Source: Mycobacterium asiaticum | GTDB taxonomy: Bacteria; Actinomycetota; Actinomycetes; Mycobacteriales; Mycobacteriaceae | Length of the DNA: 64,000 bases | Direction: 5' to 3' | Assembly (NCBI RefSeq): GCF_001673365.1 | Contig: NZ_LZLS01000065.1 | Span: 1-64,000, forward strand | Shown: piece after piece, positions 8,979 to 17,409 of the stretch | How positions within the stretch are numbered: position 1 is the first letter of the stretch | How the letters are laid out: every line of letters begins with the position of its first letter | Program-made: the position numbers and the translations under genes | The notes under the pieces: generated by a model | What the model saw: the letters and a program-made list of their open reading frames with translations, nothing else | Database searches by the model: none | What the model was told of the DNA's origin: nothing

Positions 8979-9198
8979 TGCCGCGTGTCTGAAGCGATTC
9001 ACAAGACCCACTCAGGTCGTCCGCGTCGGCTGGATCGGCTGCTATGCGCCAGGCTGCGGCAAGTTCATTGCGCGGCACGGTAATCAAATGCAGTGAGTTC
9101 ATGGCAAAACGCCACGCCACAGACGGCACCGGCGTTAGCATCCTGATAGCGGTGAAAATCGCGACAAGGGTGAATCCAGCAAACGAAGGGCACGGCCG

Positions 9199-9336
9199 AT
9201 GAGTGCGAAAAAGACCGGTCGGGGGATGCAGTCACTTCGCGTTCTGGTTGCGGTGTTGGCCGCGGCGCTGGCCGTGGCCTCAGCGGGTTGTGCGGCGGAA
9301 CGCGCTGTCGATCCGATGACTGAGTACACCCAGTAG
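9199..9336 (+). CDS. Small putative lipoprotein, 45 residues
   Basis: A very short gene. Basic residues (SAKKTGRG) and a hydrophobic helix (LRVLVAVLAAALAVA) precede SAGC, a lipobox-like site whose Cys would be lipidated. Only about 16 residues remain after the Cys. It is first of three similar tandem genes (9199, 9592, 9971). No function is recognised. The ATG is preceded by a GAAGGGCACGG stretch. Confidence 0.5.
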   Translation: MSAKKTGRGMQSLRVLVAVLAAALAVASAGCAAERAVDPMTEYTQ

Positions 9337-9591
9337 GCCGGATCACCCAAGCGTCGGGGGATCCCGCTGGGGGCCGCTGATAACACAGTGGTTCCCAGCG
9401 GGATGACGCTTGCCTAGCAAACAAATGGCGCGTTCTTCGAAGGCCTCCACTTCAGTCGCCAAGGCGTCCTTCGAAATTTCTATGCATTAGCCAGAAACGG
9501 CTCCGTAGTCACTGCACGGCGATACCATCACAGGCACCAAATTCGCCGCAATCGAGCACGCTCACGAAACAAGTTTGGAAAGGCAAGGCCA

Positions 9592-9732
9592 ATGCGCACC
9601 AGGAACAAGACAGTACAGGTAATCGGCGCGATCATATTGGCGGCCTTCGCGGTGTTCGCGGTGGGCTGCCAAAAGGATTTCAGTGTCGACCCAACAGGCC
9701 CCGGCTTCGAGAACCCGAGCGGCTCGCGGTAG
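9592..9732 (+). CDS. Small putative lipoprotein, 46 residues
   Basis: The N-terminus is basic (MRTRNK), followed by a hydrophobic helix (VIGAIILAAFAVFA) and the lipobox-like AVGC. The mature peptide is about 20 residues, acidic and Gly/Pro-rich. The ATG has a GGAAAGGCAAGG site upstream. The helix pattern GA-IL-AAFA is shared with the gene at 9971, suggesting duplication. Function is unknown. Confidence 0.5.
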   Translation: MRTRNKTVQVIGAIILAAFAVFAVGCQKDFSVDPTGPGFENPSGSR

Positions 9733-9970
9733 GTAATCGCTCGCTAACGAACTAGCGCGGCAGCTGCACGACCGGCCCACCCGCCGAGTCGTGGCTTTGG
9801 CGTATCCCCGTTTATCCGTGAATTCCATTGTGCCCCAATAATTTTGACGCTGGTGCCATCTTCCGGAGCGTCAATTAAGCGGCTACTGTGACACAGGTAA
9901 CACCTGCCCCGGCGGACTCTGCCACCGGCGGATGCCACCGGCGCATTACCTACCAAAGGAGGCCACGACC

Positions 9971-10132
9971 GTGAGCGCGACGAGCAAAGTGAACCAGGCA
10001 GCCAAAATCGTGGGCGCTGTGTTGATTGCGGCGTTCGCCATTGCGTCGGCTGGATGTGCACCGAGTCCAGCTCCTCCGCCTGCGGTCGGGCCGGTAGTGC
10101 CGCCAAGTGAAAACCCGCTGCCGCCGCAATAA
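9971..10132 (+). CDS. Small proline-rich putative lipoprotein, 53 residues
   Basis: A GTG start lies nine bases after a strong AAAGGAGG site. The hydrophobic helix IVGAVLIAAFAIASAGC ends in a lipobox Cys, followed by a Pro-rich tail (APSPAPPPAVGPVVPPSE) that may span the periplasm or cell wall. It is third of three tandem genes of the same design. It converges on the MEDS/HATPase gene, with a weak hairpin between them. Function is unknown. Confidence 0.6.
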   Translation: MSATSKVNQAAKIVGAVLIAAFAIASAGCAPSPAPPPAVGPVVPPSENPLPPQ

Positions 10133-10160
10133 CTGACGCGCCCGCGGTGGGCCCGGCCCG

Positions 10161-11126
10161 TCAGGATTCCTGGGACGGGCCCAACCGCAGGTACGCCTGA
10201 ATGGTGGTGCCGTTCGCGGTGGTGTGCGTCCGGACCAGATCCGCCATCGCGTTGACCAGGAACAGGCCCCGGCTCGCGGTCGCGTGCGCACCCGGACGCC
10301 GGAATCCGACAAACGGATCTTCGAGCCGTCCGGCGTCGCGAGCCTCGCAGACCAGATGCTCGTTGTGCCGCCAGAAGGCCAAGTGGCAGGAGCCACCGGT
10401 GTACTGCAGGCTATTGCTGGCCAGTTCGGTGGCAATCATCTGCAGGTCGTCCAACCCGTCCTTGGACAGTCCGACCCAGCCGGCATAGTCGGCGGCGAAC
10501 GACCTGGCAGGACGTAGGTCGGCGCCGTCGCGAACCGTGTACCTCACAGCTCCGGGGTTGGGCGGAAGGGGTTGATTGCAGCGCGCCAGGACCTCATCGG
10601 GTGCGTAGTCGACGCTGGGATAGGCCGATCCACCTTTCCACAGCAAAGGGTGCGAACTACGCGCCCCGGCCAGCACATCATCGGTCAAATGGGTCGCGTC
10701 GTATAGGCACAGGCCCATCACGTTGCAATTCTTGAGCGCTCCGTTCACTAGCGCCTCATGCTCCAAACACGCCAGACGCTCATCGGCGGTACGCTCCGGC
10801 CAGACCAGCTGAGTCACCATCCGAACACTTTGACCGGGATGTTTCTCGACGAAAGCAGTCTGCATTGCCAGCAGCCGACTTGGGTTGCGAGCGACTTCGG
10901 TGATGTCGATCAGACGCAGTTCGGCGTCCGAGCCGGCCCGTGCGGTGCACAGTGCCGGACCCAACATCGCTAGCCGGTCACCGGGCACCGCGACCAACAG
11001 CGGCTCGTCGACAGCAAAGCCGTCGGCGGCAAACCGGACCACGAAATCCAGATACTCACGCTCGGATTGGTAGAACAACGCGGAATGAACGAAGCCTCGC
11101 TGCCCGATCTCCGTGCTCGTGGTCAT
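10161..11126 (-). CDS. RsbA-like anti-sigma regulator, MEDS domain plus HATPase
   Basis: A protein of about 321 residues. The N-terminal part (FVHSALFYQSEREYLDFVVR onward) is a MEDS-type sensor domain. The C-terminal third has the N-box ELASNSLQYTGG and the G-box ASRGLFLVNAMADLV of a GHKL ATPase. Proteins of this design (RsbA family) are anti-sigma kinases that phosphorylate an anti-anti-sigma factor in response to a ligand or redox signal. ATG 11126 has an AGGAG site; an ATG at 11174 lacks one. No sigma factor or antagonist gene is adjacent. Confidence 0.85.
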   Translation of the reverse strand: MTTSTEIGQRGFVHSALFYQSEREYLDFVVRFAADGFAVDEPLLVAVPGDRLAMLGPALCTARAGSDAELRLIDITEVARNPSRLLAMQTAFVEKHPGQSVRMVTQLVWPERTADERLACLEHEALVNGALKNCNVMGLCLYDATHLTDDVLAGARSSHPLLWKGGSAYPSVDYAPDEVLARCNQPLPPNPGAVRYTVRDGADLRPARSFAADYAGWVGLSKDGLDDLQMIATELASNSLQYTGGSCHLAFWRHNEHLVCEARDAGRLEDPFVGFRRPGAHATASRGLFLVNAMADLVRTHTTANGTTIQAYLRLGPSQES

Positions 11127-11244
11127 GTGGGCTCCTGCTACCTGACAGTGCCGACACGCCTCTGTACCGGACACGCTTCGAGTATCCCTGTACCCCGGAA
11201 AAGGATTTGCTATGCGCGCGCTTTGACATTTACGCGTGTCGTTT

Positions 11245-12702
11245 TCACAGCCACCACGACGCGGCGGCGTCCAAGTGGCGCCGGGTCCGATAGCGGGCCA
11301 GGCTGTCGTCGCCGGATCCGATCGCTTCGAGGATGCGCAAGTGCGCGTGTTCGACGGCCACGACGTCGTTCCATGTCAGTTCGGTTTGCCCGGTGGTGGA
11401 CCAGTGCCGCCGGAAAAGCTCGACGATGATGCGCAGGAATAGGTCCAGTAGCGCATTGCCGGCCAGTTGCGCCAGACCGACGTGGAAACGGAACTCTTCG
11501 ACCGCGGCGTTGTGCACATCCTCGGCGGTCTGGTCGGGAGCGTAGGTCCAGCGCCGCGGATCCAGAAAGGCTGACACCTCCGGCTCCTCACGACGCTTGA
11601 CGACTTTGACGACGTTGTCGATCTCGATGGCATCCCGCACGCAGCGCAGGTCCTCGCGACTCGGGTTGCGGTACTGCAGGTAGAGCGCGATGGTGTCGAT
11701 ACTGGCCTGCGCCTGGGGTTTGGTGACAATCAGCCCTCCGCCGGGTCCCCGGCGCATGCGCGCGACCTCGTGGTATTCAAGCAGCCGCACCGCTTCCCGC
11801 AGTGCTGCCCGGCTCACCCGGTAGCGCTCCAGCAGCGCGGTCTCGGTGCCAAAAACGGAGCCCACCTGCCAGCCGCTGGCAGCGATGTCGTCGGCGATGT
11901 TGGCCGCCAACACTTCGGCGAGCTTTCCGCGCGGCGCCTCGGCGGTGAGCCGAGCGCGCTTGCCCGCCGAGCCGGATCTGGCCCCCGTGGGGTCGTGGTG
12001 CTCAACCAGCCAGGCCGTCACATTCTCCACGTGTCGCTCGCTCAACGTTTTCGCCCGTGCCGAATCACCGGCAGTCACGGCCGCGACGATGTCTGCGTGG
12101 GCGCCACTCATCTGGTGGGCGGCCCGCGTCGCGTCGTCTACCGAGTCCGTCCGCGAGGCGCGGGCATACCGCTTGGTCAGCCTCATCAGCACATCGATAA
12201 ATAGTTGCAGCACAGGATTTCTCGATTGCTCGGCCAGCGCAATGTGGAACTCGTCGCGGGGCGCGGGCAGGCCCGGCCGCCAATTCTCTTCCGACTGCAA
12301 CACCGCTCGGAGCCGGGCGATCCCGGCTTCGTCGATGTGTTCGGCGGCCAGGGATGCCGCCAGGGGCTCGAGCACCAACCGGGCATTCAGCAGGTCGGCC
12401 AGGGTGGTGCCCAGGTACTCGAGATAGATGACGACAGCGCGGGTAGCCGGGCCCGCGTCGGGTTCACAAATGAGTAGTCCGCCGTTGGGTCCGCGCCGCA
12501 TCCGGGCGACCTGATGGTGTTCGACGAGCCGGACGGCTTCGCGCAGCACCGACCGGCTCGCTCCATAGCGTTGTTGCAGAGCAGACTCCGACCCGAGCGA
12601 TTCGCCGACCGCCCAGCCTCGGCGGACGATGTCGGCCTCGATCCGGCGGGCAATCTTCGCGGCCCGTTTATCCGCCCATGCGGTGTCCGGTTCGGTACTC
12701 AC
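11245..12702 (-). CDS. Tandem-duplicated GntR/FadR-family regulator (Rv3060c-like)
   Basis: A 485-residue regulator made of two FadR-type halves. Each half has a winged HTH (ALQQRYGASRSVLREAVRLV near residue 45; ALLERYRVSRAALREAVRLL near 290), the RRGP-GGL wing, and an FCD-type effector domain. A normal GntR protein is about 240 residues, so one chain carries the equivalent of a dimer. It lies ten bases downstream of a thiolase-like gene in the same direction and beside fadE22, so it probably senses an acyl-CoA or related acid and controls this lipid-catabolism block. Confidence 0.92.
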   Translation of the reverse strand: MSTEPDTAWADKRAAKIARRIEADIVRRGWAVGESLGSESALQQRYGASRSVLREAVRLVEHHQVARMRRGPNGGLLICEPDAGPATRAVVIYLEYLGTTLADLLNARLVLEPLAASLAAEHIDEAGIARLRAVLQSEENWRPGLPAPRDEFHIALAEQSRNPVLQLFIDVLMRLTKRYARASRTDSVDDATRAAHQMSGAHADIVAAVTAGDSARAKTLSERHVENVTAWLVEHHDPTGARSGSAGKRARLTAEAPRGKLAEVLAANIADDIAASGWQVGSVFGTETALLERYRVSRAALREAVRLLEYHEVARMRRGPGGGLIVTKPQAQASIDTIALYLQYRNPSREDLRCVRDAIEIDNVVKVVKRREEPEVSAFLDPRRWTYAPDQTAEDVHNAAVEEFRFHVGLAQLAGNALLDLFLRIIVELFRRHWSTTGQTELTWNDVVAVEHAHLRILEAIGSGDDSLARYRTRRHLDAAASWWL

Positions 12703-12712
12703 GGCCGCCTTT

Positions 12713-13900
12713 TCAGCATGTCAGGAGCATGCACCCCGCGACGGGACCGCCGCCCACAGAAACCACGCCGACCTCCGGACGTTGAGTTACCTGCCGCTGT
12801 CCCGCGTCGCCGCGCAGTTGCAGGCAGCCCTCGTGCAACGCCCAATAACCGTGCATCCGTCCCGCCGACAGTTGGCCACCATAGGTGTTGAGCGGCAGTT
12901 GCCCGTCGCGGGCGATGCGGCTTCCACCCTCGACGAACGGGCCGGCCTCGCCGTCGCGGCAGACACCGATGGCCTCCAGCCACGCCAGCGTGAGATAGGT
13001 GAAGCCGTCGTACAACTGGGCCAGGTCGATGTCCGTCGGGCTCAGATCGGTCCGGGACCACATCTGCGCCGTCGCATCCGACATCGCCATCTTCGGATAA
13101 TCGGGCCGATGGAACCAGCCCCCGGCACCGTCGGAACCGCCGATCGCCTCGACCCGCACGGCGCGGTGCGGACAGTCTGCGGCGTACTCGGCGCGCGAAA
13201 CCACCACGGCGACCGAACCGTCGATCGGCACGTCGCAGTCCAGGAGGCCAAACGGTGTCGACACGGGCCGCGCACCTAGATAGTCGTCCATGGTCATCGG
13301 ATCGCGGTATACCGCAAGCGGATTCAACGCCGCGTTGCGACGGCCGTTGAGGGCAACCCAGCCCAGTTGCTCCTTGGTGGTGCCGTACAACTCCATGTGG
13401 CGCCGACAGTTGAGCGCCAACCAATTGGCCGCGGAGTAGGCGTGCGCCGCAACCAGGTCGTTAATGTCGTCCATGGCGCCGACGGCGGGCCGCTCCCCCT
13501 CGGGCGCGTCGAACATCCGGGCCAAAGGTGGTGCCGGAGCGTTCTTCTGCTGCGGCAAAACGGTGCCGCCCAGCATCTGGATGGTTCGGTAAATCACCAC
13601 ATGGCGCGCCCGACCCTCCGCGACGGCGCGACAGGCCGACATCACCGGACTCAACAGACCGCCGGTGCCGAATCCACTTCCGCAGTCGGCTGCGTCGATC
13701 TGTAGTTCGGCATTGACTTCGGCGGCGGGCGTGTCGCCCAGGGTTGCGATGCCGTCAATGTCAGCAGGCTGCAGGCCGGCATCATCGATGGCTGCCCGTA
13801 CGGCCTCCATGGTCAAGTCCCGACCCGGGATGCCGGTGCGTCGACCGATCCGCGAAATGCCGATGCCCGACAGGATGGCGTCTTTCTCGAAGTACTTCAT
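12713..13900 (-). CDS. Thiolase-like/lipid-transfer (Ltp-type) protein
   Basis: A 395-residue thiolase-fold protein related to the SCP-x/Ltp group. MEAVRAAIDDAGLQPADIDG is the typical N-terminal segment; NTYGGQLSAGRMHGYWALHE holds the C-terminal HG catalytic region. Members are either beta-ketothiolases or, with a DUF35 partner, retro-aldolases that release acids from sterol side-chain CoA esters. The nucleophilic Cys expected near residue 90 is in a DCGSGFGTGG context rather than the classic C-x-SG, favouring the aldolase-like group. A DUF35 gene starts divergently 60 bases away. Confidence 0.85.
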   Translation of the reverse strand: MKYFEKDAILSGIGISRIGRRTGIPGRDLTMEAVRAAIDDAGLQPADIDGIATLGDTPAAEVNAELQIDAADCGSGFGTGGLLSPVMSACRAVAEGRARHVVIYRTIQMLGGTVLPQQKNAPAPPLARMFDAPEGERPAVGAMDDINDLVAAHAYSAANWLALNCRRHMELYGTTKEQLGWVALNGRRNAALNPLAVYRDPMTMDDYLGARPVSTPFGLLDCDVPIDGSVAVVVSRAEYAADCPHRAVRVEAIGGSDGAGGWFHRPDYPKMAMSDATAQMWSRTDLSPTDIDLAQLYDGFTYLTLAWLEAIGVCRDGEAGPFVEGGSRIARDGQLPLNTYGGQLSAGRMHGYWALHEGCLQLRGDAGQRQVTQRPEVGVVSVGGGPVAGCMLLTC

Positions 13901-13960
13901 CTACACCGTCCGTAGTACCAACGCGTCATACAGCGAACAATTGAGTGTACTGTATTGGAC

Positions 13961-14296
13961 GTGTCAGCTGAGCCTCTGCTTATCGACCACTGCGAACAGT
14001 GCGTGCGCTGGGTGCACCCGGCCGCCGGCGAATGCCGCGACTGCGGCGGACCGTTGACGGCCCAACCGGTGTCCGGGCGGGGGACGGTGTTCACCTATAC
14101 GGTCAACCACCACCCCTATAACCCAGAGGTCCCGGTCCCCTACGTTATCGCCCTTGTCGAGCTCAGCGAACAGGACGGGCTGCGAGTTGCGGCCAATATC
14201 GTTGACTGCGAAGCGGATTCGGTGTGCTGCGGAATGCCCGTTACGCTGCGGCCCGAAAAAGGCAGCAGCGGCGCACCCCAATTCGCGCCCGCCTAG
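13961..14296 (+). CDS. DUF35 (rubredoxin-like zinc ribbon plus OB-fold) protein
   Basis: A protein of about 111 residues. The N-terminus has two CxxC pairs (CEQC and CRDC) forming a zinc ribbon, followed by an OB-fold with GRGTVFTYTVNH, the family signature. DUF35 proteins pair with thiolase-like proteins and form the acyl-CoA-binding part of the complex; the thiolase-like gene is divergent beside it. GTG 13961 is chosen; TTG 13955 is possible. The end overlaps the convergent fadE22 by four bases. Confidence 0.87.
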   Translation: MSAEPLLIDHCEQCVRWVHPAAGECRDCGGPLTAQPVSGRGTVFTYTVNHHPYNPEVPVPYVIALVELSEQDGLRVAANIVDCEADSVCCGMPVTLRPEKGSSGAPQFAPA

Positions 14297-16458
14297 TTAA
14301 TCAGCGGGTCACGCGGCATGCCAAGAATCCGCTCGGCAATCTGATTGCGGGTCACCTCCGAAGTGCCGCCGGCAATCGCCATGCCGCGGGCACCCATGAC
14401 CATCCGTCCGGCCAGCGCGCCCGCACCATCTAGCAGCGCAGTTTCGGGACCGGCCAGCGCCGTCGCGATCGCGGCCCCCTCGATCATGTGGTCGGCCAAC
14501 TTCAGTTTGGTGACGTTGCCTTCCGGGCCGGGCCCCGCTCCTTCGACGCTGCGGGCGGCGCGGCGCAGATTCAGCAACCGCAGCGCGTTCTCCTCGGCCA
14601 GATAGGTACCCACGCGCACGATCACGCCGGCCACCTCGTCGGAACGTTGTTGAGCCCCCGTCACCAACTGCGCTGCCAGGCCTTCATAGAACGATCCGCT
14701 GCCGCCGATGCTGACCCGCTCGTTGCCCAGCGTCGCGCGCGCTACCGTCCACCCGGAGTTGGGCGTTCCAACGACGTCCTCGTCAGGCACGAACAAGTCG
14801 TTGAAAAACACCTCGTTGAACTCCGCGCCGCCGGTCATCTGGCGCAGCGGACGCACCTCGACCTCGGGTGCTTTCATATCGACGATGACGGTGGTGATGC
14901 CTGCGTGCTTGGGCGCCTCCGGGTCGGTGCGCACAGTGGCCAGACCGCGCGCGCAGTATTGGGCCCCACTCGTCCAGACCTTCTGACCGTTGATTTTCCA
15001 ACCGCCGTCGACCCGCGTCGCTTTGGTCTTGACCGACGCCGCGTCCGATCCCGCCTCGGGTTCGGAGAACAACTGGCACCAGATCTCGTCTTTGCGCAAC
15101 GCCTTTTCGACGAATCTTTCGATCTGCCAGTCTGTTCCGTGCTGAATCAGGGTCAGGATGACCCAGCTGGTGATCCCGTAGTCCGGGCGCTTGATGCCCG
15201 CGGCGCGGAACTCCTCTTCGATGACCAGCTGTTCCACCGCGTCGGCGGCGCGGCCCCACGGCTTGGGCCAGTGCGGCATCACATAGCCCGTCTCGATCAA
15301 CTTGTCGCGTTGCGGCTGCTTTTCCAGGGCGGCGAGTTCGGCAGCGTCAGAACGGATCTGAGTGCGCAGCTCGTCGGCTTCCGGCGGCAGATCCAAGCTG
15401 TTCTCCCGCACGACGCCGCCGGCAGTTAAGTCGAAGACATCGCGGGCCGGCGCATCGCCGCCTGCCACGGCCGAGCTCACCAACGCCCGACGCAGATGCA
15501 GATGCGCATCGTGCTCCCAGGTGAAGCCGATACCGCCGTGCACCTGGATGTTCAGTTCAGCGTTGCGCGCATAGGCGGGAAAGGCCAGCGTCGCGGCGAC
15601 CGCCGCGACCAGACGGAACTGTTCCTCGTCCTCGGCTGCCGCACGCGCGGCGTCCCAGACCGAGGCGAGGGCAGATTCGGATGCGACCACCATGTTCGCG
15701 CAATGATGCTTTACCGCTTGGAAAGTCGCGATGGTGCGGCCAAATTGCTTGCGCACCTTGGCGTATTCGACCGCTGATTCCACACAATCGGCTGCCCCGC
15801 CGACTGCCTCGGCGGCGAGCAGCGTCCGCGCGCGGGCCAGAGCCGAGGCACGCGCCCCGGGCAGGATGTCGTCGTCGGTCACCTGCACGTTTTGCAGGCG
15901 AACCCGTCCGGAGCGCCGAGTGGGGTCCAAGTTGTCCGGCACCTCCACCGACACGCCGTCGCGACCGCGCTCGAGCACCACCACGTCCGCGCCGGCAACC
16001 AGTAGCAGCAACTCGCCTAGCCCGGCACCGAGGACGACTCCGGCGTCGCCATCGGCAACGCCGTCGGCCACCTGCACCCGGCCGCCTAAACCGACTGCGC
16101 CAGTAACAGTTCCATCGATGAGGCCCGGCAACAACCGCGCTTGCTGATCGGCTGTGCCGTCCTGGGCGATCACCGCGGACGCGATCACGGTCGGTAGGAA
16201 CGGCCCGGGTGCCACCGCGCGGCCCAGTTCCTCGATCACCACCACCAGTTCGGGCAGTCCGTAGCCCGAGCCCCCGTGCGCCTCGTCGATGTGCAGACCA
16301 AGCCAGCCGAGTTCGACGATGCCCCCCCAGAACGCGGGCCGGCCCTCCTCGGGCGCATCGAGCAGCGACCGGGCCGCCGCGCGCGCTTTCTGTGCGGTCA
16401 AGAACCCGCGAGCTACCTCGGCGAGTTCGCGATGGTCGTCGGTCAGTGCGATACCCAT
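14293..16458 (-). CDS. fadE22: Double-domain acyl-CoA dehydrogenase FadE22
   Basis: A 721-residue fusion of two acyl-CoA dehydrogenase domains. The N-terminal half contains VEYAKVRKQFGRTIATFQAVKH and QVHGGIGFTWEHD. The second half begins near residue 370 and contains WCQLFSEPEAGSDAASVKTK, the FAD/substrate loop, and ends GGTSEVTRNQIAERILGMPRD. It dehydrogenates an acyl-CoA, perhaps from a branched or polycyclic lipid. ATG 16458 follows AGGAGGG; the open frame upstream to 16794 is antisense to the neighbouring SDR and is not coding. The length equals that of Rv3061c. Confidence 0.94.
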   Translation of the reverse strand: MGIALTDDHRELAEVARGFLTAQKARAAARSLLDAPEEGRPAFWGGIVELGWLGLHIDEAHGGSGYGLPELVVVIEELGRAVAPGPFLPTVIASAVIAQDGTADQQARLLPGLIDGTVTGAVGLGGRVQVADGVADGDAGVVLGAGLGELLLLVAGADVVVLERGRDGVSVEVPDNLDPTRRSGRVRLQNVQVTDDDILPGARASALARARTLLAAEAVGGAADCVESAVEYAKVRKQFGRTIATFQAVKHHCANMVVASESALASVWDAARAAAEDEEQFRLVAAVAATLAFPAYARNAELNIQVHGGIGFTWEHDAHLHLRRALVSSAVAGGDAPARDVFDLTAGGVVRENSLDLPPEADELRTQIRSDAAELAALEKQPQRDKLIETGYVMPHWPKPWGRAADAVEQLVIEEEFRAAGIKRPDYGITSWVILTLIQHGTDWQIERFVEKALRKDEIWCQLFSEPEAGSDAASVKTKATRVDGGWKINGQKVWTSGAQYCARGLATVRTDPEAPKHAGITTVIVDMKAPEVEVRPLRQMTGGAEFNEVFFNDLFVPDEDVVGTPNSGWTVARATLGNERVSIGGSGSFYEGLAAQLVTGAQQRSDEVAGVIVRVGTYLAEENALRLLNLRRAARSVEGAGPGPEGNVTKLKLADHMIEGAAIATALAGPETALLDGAGALAGRMVMGARGMAIAGGTSEVTRNQIAERILGMPRDPLIN

Positions 16459-16538
16459 GCGGGCCCTCCTCAAGGCGCTGCTGATTACACTAAAGAGTGT
16501 ACTCAATGCGCCCTGGAGGGCCCGCCCGGGCGGGCCGG

Positions 16539-17297
16539 TTACTTGGGCGCGAACCGCTGCCCGGCGTCCAGCCGCAGGCACTGGCCGTTGAGCATCGGGT
16601 TGTCGACTATCGCGGCAACCAGCTTGGCGTACTCCTCGGGCCGGCCGAGCCGCTTGGGGAACGCCGCGTCCTTGGTCAGTGCCGCCGCGAACTCGTCGGG
16701 GATGCCCTGGGTCAATCCCGTGGCGAACAAACTGGGCGCGATGGCCAGCACCCGGATGCCCAGCGAGCCCAGGTCGCGCGCCATGGTCAGGCACATACCG
16801 GCGATGCCGGCCTTGGCTGCGGTATAGGCAACCTGGCCGATCTGCCCCTCGAACGCCGCAATCGAAGCGGTGTTGATGATGACGCCGCGCTCGTCGTCCT
16901 CCGGTTCGTTCTTGCTCATGTGCGCCGCCGCGAGCCGGCTGATGTTGAAGCTGGCGATCAGGTTGAGGTTCACCACCGACTGGAAGGACTCCAGATCGTG
17001 CGGACCGGTCTTGGTCATCGTCCGCTTCGCGATACCCCCACCGGCGGTGGTCACCGTGACATGCAGGCCGCCGAGATCATCGACCGCAGCCTGCAGGGCC
17101 TCCTCGGTGCCGGTGAAGTCAGTGACGTCGACCGGGTAGAACTTTCCGCCGACACCTTCGGCAACGGTCTTGCCGTCTGAGTTCTCCCGGTCGAACACCG
17201 CAACCTGCGCGCCACGCGCGTGCAGAAGTTCGGCGCTGGCACGTCCCATCCCCGAAGCGCCGCCGATGACGACGACCTTCTTTCCGCTGATCTCCAC
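16539..17297 (-). CDS. SDR, 3-hydroxyacyl-CoA/17beta-HSD10-like dehydrogenase
   Basis: A 252-residue classical SDR. GGASGMGRA is the cofactor loop, FDREN (an Asp after strand 2) indicates NAD preference, and AYTAAKAGIAGM carries the catalytic Tyr-Lys. The VIINTASIAAFEGQIGQ segment and LFATGLTQGIP loop match the type II 3-hydroxyacyl-CoA dehydrogenase group. It lies 80 bases upstream of fadE22 in the same direction, so it probably performs the third step of the same beta-oxidation route. Confidence 0.9.
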   Translation of the reverse strand: MEISGKKVVVIGGASGMGRASAELLHARGAQVAVFDRENSDGKTVAEGVGGKFYPVDVTDFTGTEEALQAAVDDLGGLHVTVTTAGGGIAKRTMTKTGPHDLESFQSVVNLNLIASFNISRLAAAHMSKNEPEDDERGVIINTASIAAFEGQIGQVAYTAAKAGIAGMCLTMARDLGSLGIRVLAIAPSLFATGLTQGIPDEFAAALTKDAAFPKRLGRPEEYAKLVAAIVDNPMLNGQCLRLDAGQRFAPK

Positions 17298-17409
17298 CCG
17301 AACCTCCGATTTCTAAGTTGTCACATTGCTAGTGATTTGTAACGTTAACCCGTCACCGTAGCGCGTCCGGCGTGCAGGGTTGTCGGTGCCTCATGACAAG
17401 CTCGATTCC

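Noticed and set aside
9436..9475. TTCGAAGG and CCTTCGAA inverted repeat in the gap between small lipoprotein genes
   Set aside because: Eight-base arms with a 24-base loop; no terminator or regulator context; could be chance.
10133..10164. Hairpin CTGACG/CGTCAG between convergent genes
   Set aside because: Only six-base arms and it overlaps the end of the MEDS/HATPase gene; too weak to call a terminator.
13943..16503. The 9-mer GAGTGTACT appears at 13943-13951 and 16495-16503, both at gene starts, as a possible GntR site
   Set aside because: A 9-mer is expected about once by chance in 128 kb of both strands; no symmetry in either site.
16459..16794. Open frame extending fadE22 by 112 residues
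   Set aside because: It is in the SDR gene region on the same strand in another frame; AGGAGGG before 16458 and the Rv3061c length fix the start.
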